From Symbiodinium natans (taxonomy: Eukaryota > Sar > Dinophyceae > Suessiales > Symbiodiniaceae): a stretch of 62,000 nucleotides of DNA. The translations under genes were made by a program, and so were the position numbers. The stretch lies in contig CAJNDS010002202.1 of assembly GCA_905221605.1 (NCBI GenBank), positions 585,001 to 647,000 on the forward strand. Reading direction: 5' to 3'. Below the pieces are notes generated by a model, which saw only the letters and a program-made list of their open reading frames with translations, was not told the origin of the DNA and did not search any database. Below, piece by piece: positions 40,550 to 50,825 of this stretch; within the stretch, counting starts at the first letter, position 1, and every line of letters starts with the position of its first letter.

Positions 40550-42082
40550 GCTCCCCCGAGACTTTGCGCACGCCTGGGTTCCAGGTCACATGGCCTTCCA
40601 AAGGGGCGGCTGGAACTTTGTGGGAGGTTGGGGATTCCAGGCGCTTGGGGGTTTAGGGTTTAGGGTTTAGGGTTTGGGGTGTAGGGTCCGCCGACCCTGG
40701 CGGCGTGTTGGATGGGAAAAGGAGGTGAAACCTCCCTCTTTCCCTCCTTACCCCCCCAAAACGCGGGGGGGGGGGGGGGGTGGGGGGTCGGTGCACAATT
40801 TTTTCGTGGAGGACCGCGCCACCCGCACAGCGTAAACAGGGGTTCAGCACGGGGGGTAGGGGCCCCTCAGCAAAATCAGCGTTTCCACCTCCACCCCCCC
40901 CCCCCCCCACCCACCCCCCCCCCCCCCCCCCACACCCCCCCCCCCACCCCCACCCCCCCCACCCCCCCCCCAACCCCCCCCCCCCCACCCCCCCCCCCCC
41001 CAACCCCCCCCCCCAAACCCCCCCCCAACCCCCCCCCACCCACCCCCACCCCCACCCCCTACCCCCCCCCCCCCCTCCCCCCCCCACCCCCACCCACCTG
41101 TCTTTTTGGCTTGAGCTTGTCCTGGTGCTACCCCCTACCCCCCCCCAAACGATTCACAGAACTCTGCCGGGGATGATCTTCCATGCGAGCGGGTCTCAAC
41201 TATGCTCCAGCGGGGTCGGCGGCTTGAGCCGGAGGCTCTTAAATTTAGGGTTTAGGGTTTAGGGTTTAGGGTTTAGGGTTTAGGGCTAGGTAGGCCCTTG
41301 GGACGTCTCATACCGTCCCTCATCGGGCTTAAGAGGGCTGATATTTGAGGATATCTTCGGAGGAAGAAAGGCCATCCCAGGATTTTGGGATTGGTGTGTG
41401 TGTGTGTGACCCTAAACCCTAAACCCCAAAACCCCTGAACCCTAAACCCTAAACCCTAAGCCCCAAAACCCCTGAACACTAAACCCTAAACCCTAAACCC
41501 TAAACCCTAAACCCTAAACCCTAAACCCTGAACCCCAACAAGTAAACGCCAAAACCCTAGCAGCCTAGCCCTGAACCCTAGGCCCCCAAACCCCTGAACC
41601 TTGAAATCTCGACACCGCAACACAAACCCCAACCCATCGAACCCCAAACAGCCCCCAGCCTTGAACCCCTAAACCCCTGAACCCCTAAACCCCTAAACCC
41701 TAAACCCTAAATCCTGAACCCTAAACGCTAAGCCGCTGAACCACAAGAAGCAACGTGGTGTTAGGGGTTTTGGGGGGTTTTCGGCTTCTGAGGGTTTAGG
41801 GTTTTGAGTTTATAGGGTTTAACCTAAGAACCCAAAGCCTACCTTTTTGTAGGCTCTGAATCTAACACCCTGTTATGGGATTCTTAAATAGCCTACAAAA
41901 AGGTAGGCTTGGGGTTTTGTAGGTAGGGCTTGTAGTTCACAGGGTGAAAAGTTCAGGGGTGTAGGCTTCGGTTTGGAGCACATGAGGATGGGGGTTGGGG
42001 TCTCCAGTCGCACCTAACCCTTCCCCCGTGAGTTTTCAAACGTTCACGAAAGGAGCCTGGCACCAACGGGGATGAAGATCCT
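40550..42082 (-). CDS. Candidate exons around C-rich region (unknown)
   Basis: 42082-42010: SSPLVPGSFRERLKTHGGR with donor GTTAGGTG. 41235-41145: KSLRLKPPTPLEHS or, shifted, MEDHPRQSSVNRLG. 40640-40550: KRLESPTSHKVPAAPLEGHV then TWNPGVRKVSGE (plus strand also open). Strand assignment is weak here. Confidence 0.35.
40685..40892. repeat. Dispersed ~190-bp repeat with poly-G, copy 2
   Basis: Second copy. Minus reading NADFAEGPLPPVLNPCLRCA is open here, while copy 1 is shifted by small indels. Followed at 40893-41098 by about 200 bp of almost pure C with A/T interruptions. Confidence 0.85.
41293..41380 (+). mobile_element. Introner family A, plus-orientation copy without array
   Basis: Starts GTAGGCCCTTGGGACGTCTC and ends AAAGGCCATCCCA on the plus strand, only 88 bp, with no telomere block inside. 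It is preceded by CTAG and followed by G. This is the short form of the family and lies opposite to the other three. Confidence 0.7.
41836..41912. mobile_element. Family G hairpin (AAGCCTACCTTTTTGTAGGCT)
   Basis: AAAGCCTACCTTTTTGTAGG faces CCTACAAAAAGGTAGGCTT about 75 bp away; each arm end is itself a small palindrome. Relatives at 53468-53552 and 57563-57645 (CCTGCTTCTTTGTAGG). Confidence 0.7.
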
Positions 42083-42149
42083 ACACCCGAAAAGCCCTAA
42101 TCCCTAAAACCCAAACCCCTAGAAGCCCTAAACCCCAAAAACCCTAAAC

Positions 42150-42274
42150 TACTATTTGCTTAAGAACCCCCCAAAAATGAAAGATAATAATCCCTATAGT
42201 GCACTTAGAAGGAAGAAACTGTTTACTCCTTTTTGCTTTTTTTTTTGGGGGGGGTTCTTACGCAAATAGTAGCC
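42150..42274. mobile_element. Family H hairpin (CTACTATTTGCTTAAGAACC TIR)
   Basis: Left CTACTATTTGCTTAAGAACC, right GGTTCTTACGCAAATAGTAG. Copies at 46494-46602 and 58172-58280 share the TTGCTTAAGAACC / GGTTCTTAAGCAA arms. Confidence 0.8.
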
Positions 42275-42417
42275 CTAAACCCTAAACCCTATAAACCCTA
42301 AACCCTATAAATTCTGTAAAAACCCCAAACCCCAAACCCCAAACCCCAAACCCTAACCCCGAAACCCTAAACCTCAACCCGAAACCCTAAACCCTATACC
42401 CCTAAACCCTAAAACGC

Positions 42418-42500
42418 GCACAGGGCTTCCTGCTCCTTGACGAGAAGGGCATCACTGCCCGAGAGCGTGCCCTGGAGAAGGCAGAAGCGCTAGGGTTTAG
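42418..42500 (+). CDS. Plus-strand exon, helical
   Basis: QGFLLLDEKGITARERALEK then AEALGF, followed by TTTAG|GTAGACACGGGG donor. Strong coding composition, and the opposite strand is less convincing. Marks the switch to plus-strand genes. Confidence 0.55.
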
Positions 42501-42589
42501 GTAGACACGGGGTGAAGGGTTTAGGGTTTAGGGTTTAGGGTTTAGGGTTTAGGGTTTAGGGTTTAGGGTTTAGGGTTTAGGGTTTAGCT

Positions 42590-43960
42590 TGGTTGTGGGG
42601 CGAACAAGAACCCACCCCCCCCTCCCCCTTTTTGGTCCCCTCCCAAGCAAGTACCCCTCCCCCGCTTTCTTGTTTCCGCCCCAAAAACAAGTACCCCCCC
42701 CCCCTCTTCTTGCCCCCGGCCCAACTACGACGACAACAACCACTACGACGACGACCACGACGACCACGACGACCACGACTACTACTACGACTACTTGCTG
42801 CCATTTACACTCTAATTCTCGATGAATTCGCATGGAAAACGAAAGCACGAAACGGGTGAGTGAAATTTAGACTGATTCTCTACTTCTCTATTCATTCTAC
42901 AAGAAGGCTGACAACAAGCAAATGGGGCGGGGGGGGGGGGGGCTGGGCTCCCCCTCCCCCCCCTTCCCCCCCACCTCCCCCCCCTCCCCCTGCCCCCCTC
43001 CCCCTCCCCCTCCCCTCCCCCCCCCCCCCCCCCCCCCCTCCCCCCCCTTGTTATCACTTAGACTCTAATTCTCTATAAATTCTCTACTCTTCCGCTTTTC
43101 GAATGATGAATGGAAAACAAAAAAGAAACGAGAGGGGTGGAATTTAGACTGATTCTCTACTTCTCTATTCATTCTGTACCTTTCGAAGAATGAACATAAG
43201 AAACGAAAACAAGGTTGACAACAAGCAAATGGGCGTGGGGGGGGGGGGGGGGGGGCTCCCCCCCTCCCCCCAGCTCCCGTGCGTTTTTGCAATGTGTCGT
43301 CATGCAGATCAGTTCTCTATCTATTAATTCTCCACTCTTATGCTTTTCGAATCGTGAACCGAAAACAACAACAAGAAACGAGGGGGGGCGGGTGGAATTT
43401 ACACGGGGGGGGGGGTGGAATTTACACTAAGTCTCTACTTCTCTACCTATTCTCTACTTTTTGAATAGTGAACACAAGAAACAAAAACAAGAAACGAGGG
43501 TGGTGGAATTTAGATTTAGATGGGTTCTCCACCCTTCTGCTTTTCGAACAATGAACACAAGAAACAGAAAGAAGAAACGAGGGGAGGTGGAATTTAGAAT
43601 AATTCTCTGCTCTTCTCTTCGGCTTCGATTCGAATGACAGCAAGAAACTGGGGGGATGCAACTTAGAATTTCTCTTCTCCGGGGGTGGAATTTTTAGAGA
43701 AACTCTCCGCCACTACGACGACGACGACGACGACGGCGGCGGCGACGACGACTACGACTACTACGACTACAAGGGGGGGCGGGGGGCGGGGGGGGGGGCG
43801 GGGCAAGAAGACGGGGGGGGAAACAAGAAGGGTGGTGGGGAGGTTCTTGTTTGGGACAGGAACAAGAAGGGGGGGGGGGGGGGGGGTACTTGTTTGGGGC
43901 GCAAACAAGAGGGGGGGGGAGTTCTAGCTTAGAGGCAAACAAACCCCCCCCCCCCCCCAC
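42590..43960. other. 1.35-kb composite element of poly-G/C, CGA triplets and inverted building blocks
   Basis: Left part (42600-42800) holds CAAGAACCCACCC, CAAGTACCCC, CTTGTTTCCGCCCC, CTTCTTGCCCCC and then ACGACGAC triplets. The right part (43700-43930) holds the reverse complements in mirrored order (ACGACG, GGGGCAAGAAG, GGTACTTGTTTGGGG). Between them, about six diverged units of GGTGGAATTTAGA..ATTCTCTACTTCTCTATTCATTCT ... GAAACAAAAACAAGAAACGAGGG occur in tandem. No coding reading is convincing. Confidence 0.75.
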
Positions 43961-44337
43961 CAGGTTTAGGGCTTAGGGTTTAGGGTGTAGGGTGTAGCGT
44001 TTAGGGTTTAGGGTCCAGGGTTTAGGGTTCAGGGTTCGGGGTTCAGGGTGAAGGATTTAGGGCTTAGGGCTTAGGGTTCAGGGTTTAGGGTTCAGGGTTT
44101 AGGGCTTTGGCCGGGCTATGGCTTGAACGTTTATCAGCCCTAACCGCAAGCCCCAAACCCAAAACTTGGTCTTGAGAGCACCTTGACCCCGACTACAACA
44201 TGGACCCCTAACCCTAAACCCCAAACCCCAAACCCTAAACACTAAACCCTAAACCCTAATCCCTAAACCCTAAACCCTAAACCATAAACCCTAAACCCTA
44301 AACCCTAACTAAGCCCTGAACCCTAAACCCTTGACCC

Positions 44338-45072
44338 GTACGGGAAACATGTTCGCCCTTTGTTTTTGGACTCCTCAACAACACGGATGCCTGGGAGCAT
44401 CCAAAAAAGTAGATCCACTTTGGGGTTTAGGGTTTAGGGTTTAGGGTTCCGATAAGAATGACCCAATAGTAGTATGGGGTACTATTTGAGGTTCAAGGTC
44501 ATTAACGCACGATGGGAGCGCAATGCGAAGTCCTCAGCGCGAAGAACTAGCAGTGAACTCGGAAGGCAACATCTGGACGAGCATCATTTAGGGTTTCGGG
44601 GTTTAGGGTATTAGGGTTTAGGGTGTCCCTAAACCCTAGACCCTAAACCCTGAACCAAAAACCCAAAACCCTAAACCTACACCCCAAACCCAAAGGGGCC
44701 ACGTTGGATTCTGGCAATGATGGACTCCGATTTCAGAAAGGAACTGCGTTTGCTCAGGCTTTAGGGTTTAGGGTTTATAGGGTTTGTAAGGTTTTTTATG
44801 GGGTTTATATGGTTTATAGGGTTTAAAGTTTATAGGCAACCCTGTTCTGTTCCCTAAACCCAAAACCCAAAACCCTAAACCCTTAACCCTAAAGTAAACC
44901 CTAAACCCTAAACCCTGAACCCTTAACCCTAACGTAAACCACAAACCCTAAACCCTGAACCCTGCGCAATCCAAAAAGCCCTGGTGAGGGCGTTGCCTGC
45001 GTCAGCTGCTTGACAGCACGCGCTGTTCCGACTTCGAGCGCATCGGCGGAACCTGCTCCGAGATTTCGGGGG
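44338..45072 (+). CDS. Cluster of plus-strand candidate exons
   Basis: 44338-44400: YGKHVRPLFLDSSTTRMPGS. 44513-44590: SPQREELAVNSEGNIWTSII (or ERNAKSSARRTSSELGRQHL in another frame). 44702-44759: MMDSDFRKELRLLR. 44990-45072: LRQLLDSTRCSDFERIGGTC. Unrecognised. Confidence 0.42.
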
Positions 45073-45209
45073 TTGTTTAGGGTTCACTTCGGGTTTAGGG
45101 TTTAGGGTTTAGGGTTTGGGGTTTGGGGTTTAGGGTTTAGGGTTTAGGGTTTAGGGTTCACTTAGGGTCTGCTTAAAGGTTTATTTGCTTAGGGTCTTGC
45201 CAGGTTGGT

Positions 45210-45415
45210 TCCCCCCCCAGAATTCTGGGAGAACGAAAGGGTAGCCTTCGAACCTTAACTAGGTCTAAAGGATAACTGGTACCCTACAGGGTTAGGGTTT
45301 GGGGTTTGGGGTTTCGGGTTTAGGGTTTAGGGTTTAGGGTTTAGGGAGTCTAAGAGGGTGTTGCTTAACTAGGTCTCTAGGATGCCAGAGTCCAAGAGGG
45401 AAAAACTTCGGCACG
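45210..45415 (+). CDS. Plus-strand exons either side of an array with duplicated edge
   Basis: 45210-45262: RILGERKGSLRTLT after CCCCCCCCAG. 45379-45420: MPESKREKLRHVQI. The sequence CTTAACTAGGTCT occurs at both ends of the intervening array (about 45256 and 45363). Confidence 0.45.
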
Positions 45416-45687
45416 TCCAAATTTAGCTTAGGGTTTAGGGTTTTTAGGCTTCTGAGGGTTTTTAGGGTTCTTAGGGCTTTTAGGGTTTTTAGGGGTTTTT
45501 AGGTTTTTTTTAGGGTTTCTAGGGTTCTTAGGGTTTTTAGGTCTGGGGTCCGACATTCTTGGAGTAGGGTTTAGAGTTTCGGGTCACAAATTTAGGGTTT
45601 AAGGTTTAGGCTTAGGGTTTAGGGTTTCGGGTTTAGGGGTACCCTGAGTAAAAGCCCCGTATGAGAAGCAGGAACCCCATGTAATGG

Positions 45688-45790
45688 ACCACAATTGCGA
45701 GAAATCCCCATATAGGCCCTACATTGTAGGATGCACTGGTTCTTCATCAAGCGCATACATGGTCAGTTCTCTAGTGTATGGGTTTAGGAC
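45688..45790 (+). CDS. Plus-strand candidate exon
   Basis: HVMDHNCEKSPYRPYIVGCT then GSSSSAYMVSSLVYGF. The segment before it (45649-45690) is repeated in diverged form at 45838-45885, where the reading YKGPYERRGTK is open. Confidence 0.42.
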
Positions 45791-45967
45791 TAGGGTTGGG
45801 GTGTATGGGTGTATGGGCACCCAAAACCCTGAACCCTAAGTACAAGGGGCCGTATGAGAGAAGGGGCACCAAGTAGGACCGCCAGCAGCACAACAGACAT
45901 ATGGGAGGCTCCCTACATGTGGATCCCTTTTTCGATACCCAGTTTAATATAGGGCCTTCTTTTATGT

Positions 45968-46072
45968 CCCAGACCCCTGGGAGGATCCAAAAAGTAGAAT
46001 CCCCAAATCGTACCCTATACTACGATTGGGCCATTTTTAGGAACCCTTAACGGGAACTACTTTTTGGATCGT
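45968..46072. mobile_element. Family I hairpin (GGATCCAAAAAGTAG TIR)
   Basis: GGATCCAAAAAGTAGAATCCC pairs with GGGAACTACTTTTTGGATC. Relatives: 44396-44505 (interrupted by a TTTAGGG block), 48385-48452 (half) and 51399-51480 and 51593-51640 (decayed). Confidence 0.75.
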
Positions 46073-46082
46073 CTGTGTAGAT

Positions 46083-46498
46083 CGAAAACAGCCCGCCATA
46101 GCTGTCAGACTTACCTTCAGACTCAGACCCTTGATGCACCCGCTTCCAACTTGCACCAATTTTGCATAATCTTGAGGCTGGGTAAGGCCATCTCAATAAA
46201 AACCATGGGTAATTCTCCAAATTAATTAGGGTTCCTTATGGGCACCCTAACGAAGAGGGGCCGCCACATAATCAGGACCCAAAAAGGACCCTCTTTTAGA
46301 GAGGTGACCAAAAGTGTTCTTACTACAAAAACAAAATGATAAGCCCAAGACTTCTTTGCTGAGTACCCAGGCCGCAAAAAAGATAACTTTTTCAGTATGG
46401 TACGTAGGATCATACATGCTCCAAAAAGGTTAAAGGCTACCTACTCAGCTATGAAGAAGAAATGGTAGCACCAAGACTCGTACTTAGTGACTTGCTTA
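46083..46498 (+). CDS. Plus-strand candidate exons
   Basis: 46083-46172: KQPAIAVRLTFRLRPLMHPL ending TAA. 46260-46340: RHIIRTQKGPSFREVTKSVL. 46346-46426: KTSLLSTQAAKKITFSVWYV. 46432-46498: YLLSYEEEMVAPRLVLSDLL, ending exactly at a family H element (CTTAAGAACG). AT-richer than other exons. One minus frame of 63 codons is also open. Confidence 0.4.
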
Positions 46499-46818
46499 AG
46501 AACGCACCACCCACAAAATACAACTACTCATCACCAGGTTGCCCCTCGGGAAAGGAATATGACTATGCATTTTTGGGGGGAGGTTCTTAAGCAAATAGGC
46601 AGAAGATTGTATCTGGTGTAGTCTTAGTAGGCTGCCCAGAACCAAGGCTTAAAAAGGGTGCCCCTTTTTTGCTTAAAGGGGTTTATAAGGGAACCTAAAC
46701 CCCCCAAAAAAGGGAATAAGGGTACTACTGGGCATCCTAGAACCCTACGTCGGTTTAGGGTGTAGGGTTTAGGGTTTAGGGGTTGTGGGTTTAGGGTTTA
46801 GGCTTCAGGGTGTAGGTT

Positions 46819-47335
46819 TTTCACTCTGGACCAGATGCTGTGCACCAATGGCATGCACAGTGCAGCTTTCAAGATGTTAGGGGGGGTTGTGGGTTTAGGC
46901 TGTTTGAGGGTCTCTCGGGTTGCCTAGAGGGCTTTAGGGGGCTCAGAAACTCAGGAATAGGTTTGGGGGGCCCTCTAGACAACATGCATTTGATGGCTTT
47001 GCAAGGCTTATATAGGGATTAAACATCTCTCCGAGTCCCCCAGAGCCTACCACTACTTGTGAGGGATTAAAGGTAATGAATATGAACAATGATGTTCAAA
47101 TCTACCCCTGTCAAACTGAAAACCCTGCCTTGCACCATGAAGTTCGCACCCGTCCTGGGGCGCATGGCACGTCTTTTTGAACTGTTTGAGATTTTAGGGT
47201 TTAGGGTTTAGGGGTTAGGGTTTATAGGAGTTTAGTGGTTTAGGGTTTAGAGTTTAGGGGGGGGTGGGGGGGTGGGGGGTGGGGGGGGGGGAGATCTCAG
47301 AGCCAGGGCTTGTAAAGAATCATATGGGCCCTAGA
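46819..47335 (+). CDS. Plus-strand candidate exons
   Basis: 46819-46884: FTLDQMLCTNGMHSAAFKML. 47118-47193: TMKFAPVLGRMARLFELFE. 47291-47335: EISEPGLVKNHMGPRR with GTCTGC after it. A TTGCCTAGAGGG / CCCTCTAGACAA hairpin (46918-46985) lies between the first two. Confidence 0.42.
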
Positions 47336-47462
47336 AGGTCTGCTTTCGGGTTTGCAGGGATTTTTTTTGTTGTTTAGAGGGTTTATTGGGTTTACATAGG
47401 GCTGATCGGAATTATAAAGTTCATCGGGCTTATAGGGTCTACGGTAATATAGGGCTTTACAG

Positions 47463-47582
47463 GGTGGGGCCCCCTTACTATACTAACTGTAGTTAAGGGA
47501 CTTATAACCTAACTTAGGGTCCTTATAACCCAAATTAGGGCCCTTATAACTCTACTTATAACTAGGGGGCCCCACCCTTTAG
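47463..47582. mobile_element. Hairpin with GTGGGGCCCCCTTA ends
   Basis: AGGGTGGGGCCCCCTTACTAT faces AGGGGGCCCCACCCT. The interior has three repeats of CTTATAACCTAAATTAGGG type. Confidence 0.7.
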
Positions 47583-47777
47583 GGTTGAGGCGATTTGGAG
47601 GGGCACGTCTTCTAGGGTGCACTCCCGGCCCCTACTGCCAAAGCCCTGAACCCTGAGGGGCTTAGAGTTTAGGGTCCAGGGTGTTCTTTCATGCGTCGTA
47701 CGCAGAAAGGACCTATATAACTCGGAGACGACAACCCTAAACCCTAAACCCTAAACCCTAAACCCTAAACCCTAAAG

Positions 47778-48585
47778 CCCTTGAACACCTCGAAACACTT
47801 AGTGAGAGCCAGTGGCTTGTTCTGCCACATCAGGAGCTTCTGGTACTTGATCAGCCTCAGAGTTTGGTTTGGGGTTTAGGGTTTAGGGTTTAGGGTTTGG
47901 GGTTTGGGGTTTAGGGTTTAGGGTTTGGGGTTTAGGGTTTGGGGTTTGGGGTTTAAGGTTTGGGGTTTGGGGTTTAGGGTTTGGGGTTTGGGGTTTGGGG
48001 TTTAGGGTCAGAGGCTTGGGGGCTTGGGGCTTTGGGGCTTTGGGGCTTTGGGGCTTGGGGGCTTGGGGCTTGGGGGCTTTGGTCTTATAGGGATTATAAT
48101 AGGTGGTTAAGCCCTAACCCCTAATCCCTATCAAGGACTGTCGGTATAAGGGGGATCATCCCGTTTCGGGGTTTGAGTTTAGGGTCTCAGAACTTAGGTT
48201 TCAGGTCCAGGGCTGAATACATTCGGGTAGGGGGGGGGGGGGGGGTACCCTAAACCCTAAAGCCTAAACCCTAAACCCTAAACCCTAAACCCTAAACTAC
48301 GCTTCGCGGATTGTGGTATCAGGCTCTGTCACCTCAACCCTAAAGCCTCCAATGCCTTCAATGGTGGCCTTTGGTAGATCCCCTTGAGGGTGCCGAAACA
48401 TGATCTTATAGCGGTATAGGGTACTATTTGGTGGCTCTACTTTTTGGATCCTGCCTGGGGGCTGGGTGGCCAGTTTCGTAGGAACCCGAAAGTATCTTTT
48501 TCATTGGGGAAGAACGGCTAGTATTGTGGAATGATCGGCCCCCTGATCCCTCTCCCCGGGTTTAAGGATGAGGCTTTCGCGTTTG
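47778..48585 (-). CDS. Minus-strand candidate exons
   Basis: 48585-48520: AKASSLNPGRGIRGPIIPQY. 48399-48298: DLPKATIEGIGGFRVEVTEP then DTTIREA and TAG, reading through a GCTTTAGGG that resembles a relic telomere unit. 47872-47785: LRLIKYQKLLMWQNKPLALT, then KCFEVFKG (plus frame also open). Confidence 0.42.
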
Positions 48586-49034
48586 AAACCCTAAAGCCTA
48601 AATGAACCTTAAAGGACTGAACCCTAGGGCCACAACAAAATAAACCCAAGAACCCCAAAACCCTAAAACACCTGTTCGTATAAGGGGGAAACATCCCTAA
48701 ACCCTAAACCCGAAAGCCTGAAACCCTAAAGACGTAGACTCGATGGAAGCTGAAGTCGCCCAACCCACGACTCCTACACCTCCGAACCCTAAAAACCCCT
48801 TAAACCCTAACCCCTAACCCTAAACCCCTAACCCTAAACCCTAAACCCTAAACCCTGAACCCTGAACCCTAAACACCAAACCCCAAAGGGAGGGGAAGTC
48901 TGCCGGGCAAAGGGCCTTAACTACGGGACACTTCGGGAGTGCCAGGGAGTACTAGGGGTTTCTAGCTATCCCTAAACCCGAAGCCCTACAACCTAAACCA
49001 TGCCCACATAGCCACTCGGGTGGCTCTGGCTCAG

Positions 49035-49127
49035 GATGTATATATATATATATATATATATATGTATTGTATATAAATATATAATAAAATAGATATATAT
49101 GTATATGTATATTATATATATATATAG
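49035..49127. repeat. AT microsatellite
   Basis: (TA)n with interruptions, about 90 bp, immediately 3' of a C-terminal exon on the minus strand. Confidence 0.9.
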
Positions 49128-49133
49128 CTAGTG

Positions 49134-49244
49134 ACTACGTCAGACGATCTTTCAGGTGGTTGGTGAAGCCTCTCAAGAAGATCTCCATCCTGTTCAAATG
49201 CGCCCGCAACTCCGCAATCTGCCCTGTCAGGCTTTGCAGAGTGA
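49134..49244 (-). CDS. C-terminal coiled-coil exon with stop
   Basis: VTLQSLTGQIAELRAHLNRM, EIFLRGFTNHLKDRLT, then TAG. Heptad-like leucines. The GC-rich exon ends in an AT-rich flank, consistent with a real gene 3' end. Short C-terminal coiled coils like this occur in many proteins; not assigned. Confidence 0.6.
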
Positions 49245-49290
49245 CAGTTTAGGGTTTAGGGTTTAGGGTTTAGGGTTTAGGGTTTAGGGT

Positions 49291-49497
49291 TTAGGGTGGA
49301 AGCTGATGAAGCTGCCATGTCCATCGCCACGCACGGAGGTGAGGCTGGCGGTCTCGGGACGGGAAACAAAGGCGCGGTCGGGTGTCCCGCGCTCGGCCGG
49401 CCAGGACAGGCCCCACTCGGCTTGGACCCTGCTCACTTCAGGACATCGCACGAGCTGGTAACCAAGCCAATGCTCAGCGCTGTGAAGGGTGTGTAGA
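49291..49497 (-). CDS. Large minus-strand exon, 68 open codons
   Basis: SAEHWLGYQLVRCPEVSRVQ, AEWGLSWPAERGTPDRAFVS, then RPETASLTSVRGDGHGSFIS. Flanked on its 3' side by a TTTAGGG block and then the exon at 49244-49134, so probably the penultimate exon. A plus frame is open for the same span but is Gly/Ala rich and less convincing. Confidence 0.6.
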
Positions 49498-49581
49498 GTA
49501 TAGGGGTTTAGGGCTTAGGGTTTGGGGCTTGCGGATGGGACCTCGACTCAACCCCAAACCTTGAACGCAGGGTTTCGGGTT

Positions 49582-50638
49582 TAGGGTGGACACATAGCAG
49601 ACAAGAGGCTGATCGCTGTTCATCTCGGTCACATTCCGGACCCTTCCGTCAACAGCTCGTGGGCTCTGAAGCTACGATATATTTGTAAGGGAGCCCTAAG
49701 CCCGGAACCCTAAACCCTAAACCCCAAACCCCTAAACCCTAAACCCCTAAACCCCAAACCCTAAACCCTAAACTCTAAACCCTAAACCCTAAACCCTAAA
49801 CCCTGGGGCTGTCAGGGTGTAGAGCTCAGGGGAATCTAGTCCAGGGCTTGGCTTGAGGTGTGAGGGCTTGCGGGGATGGGTTCATCGCTGCTCTCCTGGT
49901 AGAATGTGGGTTTTGGGTTTTCGGGTTAGGGTTGATAGGGTCAGGGCGTGGTGTAGGGTGTAGGGTTGTTTGGCCCGGGGTTCAAAAGACAGCAAGCCAT
50001 AAGCACTCAACTTGCTGATTCACGTCTTCAACAGTAGCACCGACACTTGAAACCCGAAAGCCTGAACCCAATTCAGGTACGTGGCACCCTCTTTTCAGGG
50101 TTTAGGGCCTTCTACTTGGAAGTTCAGGGTACTTATAACCCCAATTACTACTGCACTTATAAGCCCCCTAAGTCCCCTAAGTAGGTGATAAGTAGAATTC
50201 TAACTGTGGTTGCAAGGACCCGTGAACCTCCAAGTAGGGTTTTGCAGCCCAAAGGCTTGACGATGTTCCGCACGATCTCAATGGACTTGGCTTGCCTCAC
50301 AGATTAGTTCCTAGGGTTTTGGGTTTGCGGTTTAGGGTTTGGGGTTTAGGGTTTAGGGTTCGGGGTTTGGGGTTTAGGGTTTGGGGGTTAGGGGTTTGGA
50401 AGGGCTTGGCGTGCGAGGTGTCGGCTTTTACCTGCTGGTTCTTCGTAGGGAAACAGGTACCTGATAGAAGCCCTTAAAGGATTCATATGGTGGGATATAA
50501 GGTACCTAACTCGCTCATTCCCTACTGAGAACCAGTACATTTAGGCTTCCACTGTTGGTGGTTCGATAGAGAAGTAAGCCCTGAGTCGGTGTTTCCCAAA
50601 AGCTCACTGACTTGGATTTGCAGAAGTTACGGCGTGCG
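49582..50638 (-). CDS. Cluster of minus-strand exons (unknown)
   Basis: 50638-50505: NFCKSKSVSFWETPTQGLLL then YRTTNSGSLNV. 50434-50397: VKADTSHAKPFQ, starting at the AACCAGCAG end of a family E hairpin. 50308-50243: VRQAKSIEIVRNIVKPLGC. 50070-49990: SSVGATVEDVNQQVECLWLA. 49912-49850: TFYQESSDEPIPASPHTSS. 49671-49582: LQSPRAVDGRVRNVTEMNSD then QPLVCYVST. Confidence 0.48.
50097..50237. mobile_element. Hairpin with CTACTTGGA.GTTCA ends
   Basis: CTACTTGGAAGTTCAGGGTACTTATAACC (left, trimmed) faces GTGAACCTCCAAGTAG. A half copy occurs at about 9855-9888 (CATGAACCTCCAAGTAGGAG). Confidence 0.65.
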
Positions 50639-50825
50639 CAACTCTAAAACAAAGAAGCCCAGACAAACCCTAAAAACACGTGTGCCGTCCCCATTTCAAA
50701 CCCCTACTACACCCACCCTCAACACAAACACCTATAGAAAAACAACGACAGAAGAATTGGGTACCCCAAACCCTGAACCCTGAACCCTGAACCCTGAACC
50801 CTAAACCCTAAACCCTAAACCCTAT

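Noticed and set aside
40712-41262. Open frames of 146-160 codons on both strands in the C-rich region
   Set aside because: They are poly-Pro or poly-Gly readings of near-homopolymer DNA, open only because of low complexity.
42570-43960. Several 70-90 codon frames (poly-Val, poly-Thr, poly-Arg)
   Set aside because: Produced by CGA/ACG triplets and G/C runs inside the composite element; no plausible protein.
49296-49564. 66-codon plus frame rich in Gly and Ala
   Set aside because: The minus strand gives a more protein-like 68-codon reading contiguous with the C-terminal exon at 49134-49244.
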